Shown here one piece after another: positions 56,674 to 64,000 of a stretch of 64,000 bases of DNA. Source of the DNA: Flectonema sp. DT1601 (lineage: Eukaryota > Euglenozoa > Diplonemea > Diplonemida > Diplonemidae); contig OZ025822.1 of the NCBI GenBank assembly GCA_964019425.1, forward strand, positions 930,001 through 994,000. Direction: 5' to 3'. Below the pieces are notes generated by a model. That model made no database searches. It worked only from the letters and a program-made list of their open reading frames with translations, and was not told where the DNA came from. Position numbers and translations under genes: made by a program. Numbering within the stretch: the first letter of the stretch is position 1; the number at the start of each line of letters is the position of its first letter.

Positions 56674-58234
56674 TATATAAAAAAAAACTTTTCACAAACA
56701 CAACTCAAAACTTTCTTTAAATACGAGTTTCTTTGTAGGCTTCTATTATTATGTCTTCTCTTCCCTTTCACTTCCCCTTCCCATATTCCCGTGTTGTGTG
56801 TCACTTCACTTTTCACAACACGTCGTACGCCGTAGATATTTCATCCCTCCCCCCTATTTTTTTTTTAAGAATTAACTGCCTGGTTTCTTTCTTTTGGTGT
56901 GATGCGCTGTGCGAGTCCTGTTGTTTCTCATGTCCGGAACACATGGTAGTTTCAGCAGCATGTGACTTGAAGAAAAGAGTTACGTCTTATCCCTTCCTTC
57001 CTTCCTTCCTTCCTTTCGTTTCATCCATTCATTTATTTCAGTGTGATGTCGTCTGTGCTTCCCTTTTGTTTCATGTGCGAGCAAGTTTGGAGCATCCGCA
57101 GCGGCATGTGACGGAATCATCGAGTGTTATGTCTCTCTCTCTCATTCTTTTGTTTTTCGGTGTGATGCGTTGTGAATGCCGTCTGTTTCATGTCCTAACA
57201 GAATGGCAGTAGTAGCAGCAGCATGTGGCTGATAATCTGAAGTCTCTTTTTTTTTTTTTTATTTTTTCCTTTCGTGTCGTGTTGCCGTCGTCGTGTCTTC
57301 GGTTCTTCGTGCGGTCGGTCCTTCACTACTACTTTGTGTTGTGTTGTGTTGTGTTGGGGATCGCTTTTTTGTGAAGAACGGAGAGTGTTGTGTGTGCTGC
57401 GTGCCCGGTAGTAAGAAAGTAAATGTACCGTATTACTGCTGTTTGGACTTTGGTAGTTAGTGGTGAGCTCCACGCAGTCCAAGTCCTTGTCATGCTGGCC
57501 TGAAGACGGTTACTTTTTGTCCCCTTTATTCCAATTCATGTTTTTCTTTGTTGTTTCCCCTGTACCCCATTGACCCCACATAGATCACTTTCTTTAAATA
57601 CGAGTTTGCGGACTTGTATTGTTGTGTTTGTGCTGGAAAAAAAATAAAATAAATAAATAAGCGACTTTTTTGTACCAACTTCCCTTTAACCCAATTAATA
57701 CGTACGTGATATCATTCAAAAAAGAAAAGATGTACCGCACACATTTCTTTTTTTTCTTCATCCATCCTTCCTGTTTTCCTTCCTGTTGTGAAGAAATACA
57801 GTATAAAACTTTGAAGAAAATCAACTAACTCTGCTGTGAGAGCGAGAGAGAGAGCCATGTTTTTTTTTCGTTTGAAGTTCAAAGAAAAATGGTTATGTCT
57901 TTTTTTGTTTTAGTTGTTTTCTAGTTTTTAGATGCCGCTTCTTCATTTCTGACAGCTGCAATTGCATTGCTGCTTTTGTGAATTAAGGTAGGTGAGATGG
58001 ATTTCCTTTACACGAACTTCTTTTCTTTTTTTTTTCCCCCGACAAGTAGTAGTAGAAAGTACGGGCCATTCACATCTGGGTTAATAAGTTGTTGTTGTTG
58101 TTGTTGTTGTTGTCTTGTCGTCGAGCGAGAGAGTACAACTACTCTCTCGGCCGATAGACATTTTCATTTTCATTTTCATTTTTCTCATAACCAACACAGG
58201 ACGAGATGTGAATGGTCTTTTGGAGAATTGTGTC

Positions 58235-58270
<36 letters not shown>

Positions 58271-58904
58271 GCACACGAAAACTAATAAACGCACTGAAAG
58301 AAGGAAAATCGGAACCCGGAAGTTGCAACTCCGATGCTCTGGCTCTTCACTTCGACGAACAACAAAAGGCTGAAAAGAGAGAATATTATTATTTTCTTGA
58401 TTTGCTTTGAGATTGTGGAGTTTTTGTGTCCAATTTTTCATTTCTTCTTTTCAATTTAACAAAAAATAAAAATAAAAAACCTAATTTAAAAAACAAAAAA
58501 GATCCCATCCCTCGGTACCAGTCGCAGAAAAAACGTTTATTTTCTCTTGGCAGTGCAAGTCTGGAGAGACGACCTGCAAAGGCTCTCTCTCTCTGGCATT
58601 CACCCATGAGGAGATTGTATACCATTCTTTACTTTGTTTTTTATACCTTTCTTTATTTGTTTCCGCGGGAGGGAAGGCGCACGCTGCCGATCCCCCCGCT
58701 CCAATGTTGTTCTCGTTGATGTTGTGGATGTGATGGTCCAGTCTGTCGTCGTCCTTTTTTTTTCTTCTTTCCCCCTTCTCTTTTCTCTCACTCTCTCGCG
58801 GTGGCAAGTGCTCTGGTCTTTTGAGAGGCTGGGAAAAAGGAAAACCAGTTTTGCTGATTTCCCCCCTTTTTTTTGTTTTTACTGCGAGAGAGACGGAACG
58901 AGAG

Positions 58905-58908
<4 letters not shown>

Positions 58909-58963
<55 letters not shown>
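58909..58963. repeat. AG dinucleotide repeat, about 27 units
   Basis: Uninterrupted AG run. The equivalent place in unit 1 (about 45905-45920) has only about eight units, so its length varies between array copies. Confidence 0.95.
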
Positions 58964-58965
<2 letters not shown>

Positions 58966-60543
58966 ATGCAGAATGTAGAAAGAAAACAAAACTGACCTTT
59001 TACGTATTGAGAGAGAGAGAGAGGAAAAAAAAAAAAAACAATTTCACCCTGATTTTGTTTGTGCTGCTCCTCGATCATAGGGATACTCTTGCGGCAGTTG
59101 CCGAGTATCCCGTAAAAACTACCACAACAAAAACAACAACAACATTTACCAACTCGATTCTCACTTCCTGTTCCTTGGTGAGTTTTAGCAAAAGCTGACC
59201 AACTCGACTCACGCAGCAGCTGCAGTTCCTCGCCGAGACGGAACCAGCCTCAATGATCCGAGTTGAGCGCCCACTCAGTTGGTCATCAGAGTGTAGTTAT
59301 CAGCGGATTTCCTGGTTTCTCGCACAGAGAGCCAGGTTTCCCAGCATAGCAACGCTTGTGGCAAAACTTGTCGTGGGAGGCTACTCGGGATTGGAGGTTG
59401 GCAGGTAAATGGGGGAAGTGAATGAAGAGAGGAGGAGACGCACGAGAGAGAATGGCAATATGCATGCGAGTGAGCCAGCTGCTGCTGCTGTGATTTGATT
59501 GGTATTTTTGCTAAGCAGTGTTTTCTTGCTCTGTGAACTGTTTTTGATGTTCAGGACGTGTTCATATTACTGAGGAAGGAGCCACCATCTGAGATCATGA
59601 TCATGATGATGATGATGGTAGTGGTGGTGGCGTGCGGTTAAATCTCTAATTTTGGTAAATGAAATTCAATCTTTTGCAGCAATATACTTATCGTCTCTCT
59701 CTCTCTCTCTGACATTTTTGATTTAGAAAAAGTAAAATCCCAGTACTGCTTTCATTCGTCACCCATGTGGGTTGTTGTTGTCTTGTCTTTTTTCTTCTTT
59801 TTTTTCGTGCCTGCCGTCGTTGTCGTTGTGATGACGGCCTCACGGCAGTTACAAGTCTTCAGGAGGGGGGTTGTGTGATTCCTTCTTCACGCAGGAGTCA
59901 CGCCCCCCTGGTGAGTAATAATAATAATAATAATACTAATAATGATAATGATAATATTGTACTTTTGTATAGGTACTGTATTGTAATAACGCGATTGTTT
60001 TGCATGTAATCAGTTCACTTTCACATTTCAATTCCCAAATGACCTTCCCGGCGCAACATTTCTTTATTTTCTTTTTTTTAAACAATTTTTATAAACACTT
60101 TCTTTTCGTTGATTTCGTACCTTTCTTTTAAAGTCTAACGAATGGCATTCTTTCCGTGGTGATTCCCCTGAGCGCACAAACAAATACGCCTTGCGTGTCG
60201 GAGGGGAAGGGAAAGGTTTTGCCGCTGACTTTAGGTTATTAATTTGTTGTTTGTTCTGTTAGTTTGTTTGCAATCATTCTTTCTTCTTTTTGTTATCAGG
60301 AAGGACATGTCACAAGTGATGTGGTGGAGAGGAAGTGGGGGGGAGGGAGAGTAAGTTAAGTGGAAAATGGTACCACTTGCCGTGTGATGGAAGGAGGGAT
60401 CGTTGAGAGGGCTTTGCGGTGATGGTGACATGAGAGGGTGGTGTTTGCAATTTTGTAACTTTTGTATTTTGTATATTTCTCATTTTTCGTAAACAGGAGC
60501 TGAACTTATGATGAGGTTCATGGTGTGTGTGTATGCATGTATG

Positions 60544-60840
60544 TGTGTGTTGTGTATTGTTTGTTGAAACTCTGACGAGTTCTTATTACCCTTTGTGTGT
60601 GTGTTGTGTGTTCATATGTGTAGTTTGAGTGCTCGTGTGTCTGTGTCAGATGTTTGTGAAACTATTTCTTTTGCCTTCCTTGACTTTACTGAACTTGTTC
60701 TTCGTGTTGTGATTTGTGGTGAAGTTGTGTTGTGTTGTGTTTTGATTTGTAGCTACTAATTCCGATTTCGTACAAAGGGCGATTATCTGTTTTGATTTCT
60801 CTTTTACTCATCCACCCGTTGCATTTAAAGGCTAAAAAAT
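60544..60840 (+). repeat. Tandem array, partial unit 4 (right edge)
   Basis: It starts like the other units and keeps AACTCTGACGAGTT, but by about 60745 it departs from block X. A stretch near 60765-60830 (AAAGGGCGATTATCTGTTTT) still resembles the part of X just before the Gln-rich gene. The gene itself is missing. This marks the end of the array. Confidence 0.7.
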
Positions 60841-60969
60841 CCTGGGGAAGAACCAACGTAGAGATGAACAAGGCGGAGTTTTATTGAAAAAAGCAAGACG
60901 AAAGTTTGAACAGAACTATTCAAAGAAGTTAATGATAGCCGACGGAAATGATAAAGAAGACAGAAAAAA

Positions 60970-62212
60970 AATGCTAACGAACCCCCTCATTGGATTCGAA
61001 GATTTGCGAGCCACGAAGTGAAGAGAATAATAAAATGCAGGCAATCAAGCACGCAGCGGCTCTTAAAATTAAGAGCCGCTGCGTGCTACTATGATTGCTA
61101 ACTTTACCCTTTTCCACCTTCATTAGTGTTGCCTCACCAAGGGAATCTGGTTGTTCGATATACAGGCCACAGGCTGGGGCACTGGTCGAGGTTGACATGG
61201 TGAAAAGCGCCAGCTGTAACTGGGCTTTGCCATATTTTGGTGTCTTTTGCCCTGACTGAACTTCGACAAGTAGGATAGGAACCCTGGAGTTGAATACTGT
61301 CGTGCTATTTTTCTTGGTAGTTATTGTAACTTGACCTGTACACAAGGAAGTCCGGGCGTGCCGATGTCCAATTCAAGATCGAATTTCTAGTAAATCCCTC
61401 ACAATGCCATTCCAGTGAGTAATTCAAATTCCAATGTTGAGCGGCTTCGATTGTAACACATGAGATACCACGACAGTTTGCATCAGTAAACAGCTCAGCA
61501 AGGTTGTAGTATTGTTTATCTTCTGGGGTATCAGCAACCAATGACACAGTTTCCAGGAAGTCAGGTACCCATGGCACCTCTGAAGTAATTGATTTAAGGG
61601 CTTCGGCCACTATGTTGTATTCGTTACCCAGCAAGGTTCTACCAGTGACATTGTATACCTTACCACTCTGCAAGGACTGTACTGTCTTAAAGGAGAGCAT
61701 ATTCCGGGTCCAGTTTCATGACCTTACACACTGCATCTTCAAGCTCAGCTTCTTTAGGTTTCCTCTTAGCGAGGGTATCATAGTCACATTTCGGAGATGC
61801 GAATGAGACTACTTTTAATTTTGTTGCTACATCCTCACCTTTTGTCAGAATAAGTAGTCGGACCTTGGCTTCTGTGATGTTCTGCTCGTACCGTGTCATG
61901 AGGTATGTCTGCTTCTCATATCCCGACATGGTCTCCCTCCTTGAATCGGATCGCCACCTGCTCCTTCTCCAACTCCTTGATCTCCTACATCAACCTCCCC
62001 ATCTCCTCCTTCGCATCAGCCTGAAACTCCTTAACAATCTTCAAGCTATAGTCTGACATGTTTTGTTTGGCTGGAAGAGAGAAAAAAGTGGATCGCGGAT
62101 TAAGCACTTCCCATGCAGCTGAAAGGGACTGCAGAGATTCCCAAGGGAATCCTGATAAAGATTGTGTGATGAAAAAGCAGCTGTCACCTGAAGAACATAA
62201 AGCATTGAACAA
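60970..62212 (-). pseudogene. Decayed nuclease-like gene fragments
   Basis: Several short - strand frames lie end to end here, with a protein-like composition unlike the surrounding DNA. One includes RPDFLVYR, another ILLVEVQSG. A PD motif and an E-x-Q/K motif on a beta strand are typical of PD-(D/E)XK nuclease folds. Another begins MSDYSLKIVKEFQADAKEEM. The locus is clearly broken, with about three or four breaks. It may belong to the same element as the capsid-like fossil beside it or be an unrelated host or transposon gene. Confidence 0.4.
61040..61097. other. Long perfect hairpin
   Basis: An 18-base arm at 61047-61064 (AGCACGCAGCGGCTCTTA) pairs perfectly with 61069-61086 around the loop AAAT. 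Beyond a four-base bulge, seven further pairs (GCAATCA/TGATTGC) extend it. It is G+C-rich and lies near the 3' side of the - strand nuclease-like fragments. It may be a transcription-end hairpin or the mark of a past mobile end. Confidence 0.75.
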
Positions 62213-62242
62213 ATTTATTTTGGATAACTAGGTATATGCACT

Positions 62243-62826
62243 ATGACCAAATCTATCCAAGTTAGTTCAACCCTCACGGACTTCTATTCTGACATCCAAC
62301 CACCGATCCTGAAAAAGAATACGATCTCACCCTAATCAATGCATCAATGTACTATTCCTGGACAAATATATCGGTGAACCAAGGCAACAATGTCTTCCAT
62401 TATAATGATGGTGCATCCAATCACATTGTTGTTATAAAAGATGGCAACTGAACAATCGGTGAACTCAATAATCTGCTACCAACCCAGATCACAATTGCTC
62501 CGGTATTTGCGACTCAATCGATTCAGATTCTGATCACGGCCCCATACGCAATGGCATTCCCAGATAATAGTCCTTACAAGCTTCTCGGCTTCAACCTGTA
62601 TGAGATAATAAACGCTCCAATCGGGCAGACATTATAAACGGAATCGATAACGTCCTGATACATTGTGACCTAGTGAATGATGAAAACGCTTTTCTAAACG
62701 GCTTACAATCTGTTATACACCATCGGTGCCATGAATATCCAACCTGGAACATACTTCAATGCTGTAAACGATAACAACATATACTCACTAGCACATAAGA
62801 ATAAAAAGAATCAGACAGGAAAATGA
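62243..62826 (+). mobile_element. Fossil of a Polinton-like element: capsid (penton/minor capsid)-like gene remnant
   Basis: Translated pieces of this stretch show patterns seen in minor capsid proteins of Polintons and related virus-like elements. An early strand resembles 'LxNASxYxSWxNI'; a 'GN.TIGELNNLL' segment and 'LLGF' box follow; the end resembles 'LLYTIGAMNIQPGTYF'. It is broken, with about four or five breaks, so it is an inactive relic of moderate age. No polymerase, integrase or packaging ATPase was seen in the window. Family assignment is by pattern only. Confidence 0.4.
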
Positions 62827-62884
62827 ACAAAACAACAGAGACATCTTTTATATATTATTTAGCTTTCCATTTTTAAAAGGGGTG

Positions 62885-63782
62885 GTGGAGCTGAGTCCAA
62901 CGAAAACGGACTTCAGTTACCCCGCCGCAGCGAGCCACCTTGAATCAGGGTGCTCTTGCAATCACGTGTTCTAGTGTAATCACTTCTTTATGGTGCGTGT
63001 GTAATTTTTACCTGCTGCCTTTCAAAACTTTAACGTCTGTGATAAAGCTAAAAGAATGATATTGTAGGAAAAATAAATCTTAAAAGTAATTGAAGTTGAG
63101 AACTTGAACTTCTTTTGACTAGCAATAATAATGAAATGAAAACAAGAGAAAATGATATTAGATAAATTAAACACTGCTATTTGCAAGGTTCCCAAGATGT
63201 AAGGGTTTGCAGGTTTGCCTTCCCAAAGGATAGTGGAAGGCAAAACCCTGAAACTGAAGACCACATCAAGAAGATAAAAATGGGCAACTTGAGAAAGAGG
63301 AACCAAGAAGGAACGAAGGAGCAGTAGACACAAAATTTAATTTAATGTCTGTTGCAAAAAGCTTTGGCGGAGGATCATTTGTCTTGAAGTTCACTTTGCG
63401 TTTTCTAAGAAAAACCTGAATGAAACAGAAAATTAACAGAGCAAGAACAACACCAAAAGATTAAAGTGATACAGGGAATAAAAACGGAAGTGACTTAGTT
63501 GTAAAATAAGGTTGTTTCAGAAATATAAAAGTGGGTAACTTGAAATAAGCCTCACACCACCATAACCTAGCCATCGTTTCATTTTTGATCCATCGTTTGA
63601 TTTTTTCAAATGGTAATTGTCCTTCCATGCTTTGCACCTGTCGAAATAATAAAACTTAAAAACTACACACGCACCAATAACAAGCGATTACACTAGAACG
63701 CGCGATTGCAAGAACACCCTGGTTCAAGGTGGCTCGCTGCGGCGGGGTAACTGAAGTCCGTTTTCGTTGGACTCAGCTCCAC
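62885..63782. mobile_element. Non-autonomous element with ~126-base terminal inverted repeats
   Basis: 62885-63010 and 63657-63782 are reverse complements, starting GTGGAGCTGAGTCCAACG. Identity is complete over the first ~60 bases and falls to about 85-90 percent further in. The 646 bases between have no convincing frame. They hold a stem (GGTTTGCCTTCC with GGAAGGCAAAACC, near 63211-63247). No target-site duplication is obvious. It could be a MITE-like DNA transposon derivative. Confidence 0.8.
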
Positions 63783-64000
63783 TTCGAAAACGTGAGTGTG
63801 AGAGAAAGAAGTGATCGAGCTGTATAAAGAATTTCTTTTTGAAAAAATAGAAGGCTAAAGAATATATAAAAATGTCTGCTGTTTCGTTCATTTTTCCAAC
63901 TTCGGAATCATACACTTTTCTGTCTGATTCCTTTGATTATTTCTTTCCGGTGCTAAGCTTGGTGGAAAATTACCTGAATGAATTCTAGAAAACAAGTTTA
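63783..64000. other. Right edge of window, no feature seen
   Basis: About 220 AT-rich bases with no supportable gene. Confidence 0.4.

Larger units (their letters stand above)
54327..60543 (+). repeat. Tandem array, unit 3 (6,217 bases, alternative gene)
   Basis: The first ~450 bases are a diverged block X. The Gln-rich gene is replaced by the EGF-like gene and a MITE. From about 56708 the X tail and block Y resume and run to 59176. There the sequence jumps to the equivalent of 47519 in Z, omitting about 1.4 kb. The right half of Z runs to 60543. Confidence 0.9.

Noticed and set aside
41106-60840. Possibility that the array is a spliced-leader RNA or rRNA gene repeat
   Set aside because: No recognisable spliced leader, 5S or other rRNA sequence was found in any unit.
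63022-63333. 103-codon - strand frame within the inverted-repeat element
   Set aside because: Hydrophobic low-complexity sequence, no transposase motif.

Overview
The window is nuclear DNA of a unicellular eukaryote, most likely a euglenozoan (diplonemid-like) or another lineage that uses spliced-leader trans-splicing. Every convincing gene from 11.4 to 37.9 kb is on the + strand. Genes are often only 110-600 bases apart, and nearly every start codon follows a pyrimidine tract and AG by about 8-80 bases. The few cis-introns are short (49-81 bases) and GT-AG, mostly with GTATGT donors. A PH-like domain resembling those of kinetoplastid proteins is consistent with this. The assignment is inference: no spliced-leader RNA gene was recognised.

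Layout. 1-11.4 kb: AT-rich, full of homopolymer runs, no supportable gene. 11.4-37.9 kb: a directional cluster of thirteen genes. These are cobalamin-independent methionine synthase (metE); a 62-residue two-exon protein; a type I membrane protein with Calx-beta-like repeats; an 82-residue protein with an acylation motif; a GH43 galactanase-like enzyme; a plant-type homoserine dehydrogenase with a signal-peptide-like leader; a three-exon PH-like/coiled-coil/PDZ protein; a coiled-coil protein; a 159-residue protein; a propeller plus coiled-coil protein (possibly Nup82/88-like); an ATRX-like SNF2 ATPase; a 119-residue protein; and a TRF4-like nucleotidyltransferase whose catalytic Asp motif is eroded. 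Homoserine dehydrogenase and MetE both belong to aspartate-family (methionine) synthesis. Between the Nup-like and SNF2 genes lies a 400-base reverse copy of part of a gene found at 55 kb.

37.9-41.1 kb is gene-poor and ends in a reverse-transcriptase fragment. 41.1-60.8 kb is a head-to-tail tandem array of at least three large units (8.1, 5.1 and 6.2 kb) plus a partial fourth. Units 1 and 2 are almost identical and carry a glutamine-rich membrane protein. Unit 3 has, in the same slot, a different secreted/membrane protein with EGF-like modules, followed by a TA-flanked MITE. Internal deletions distinguish the units.

60.8-64.0 kb holds decayed material: nuclease-like fragments on the - strand, a fossil capsid-like gene of a Polinton-like element on the + strand, and an 0.9-kb element bounded by ~126-base inverted repeats.

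The most interesting system is the tandem array: near-identical flanks, different membrane-protein genes in the same slot, and a partial inverted copy of one of these genes 24 kb away. That is the layout expected of a gene family diversified by cassette exchange or gene conversion, although this is not proven here.
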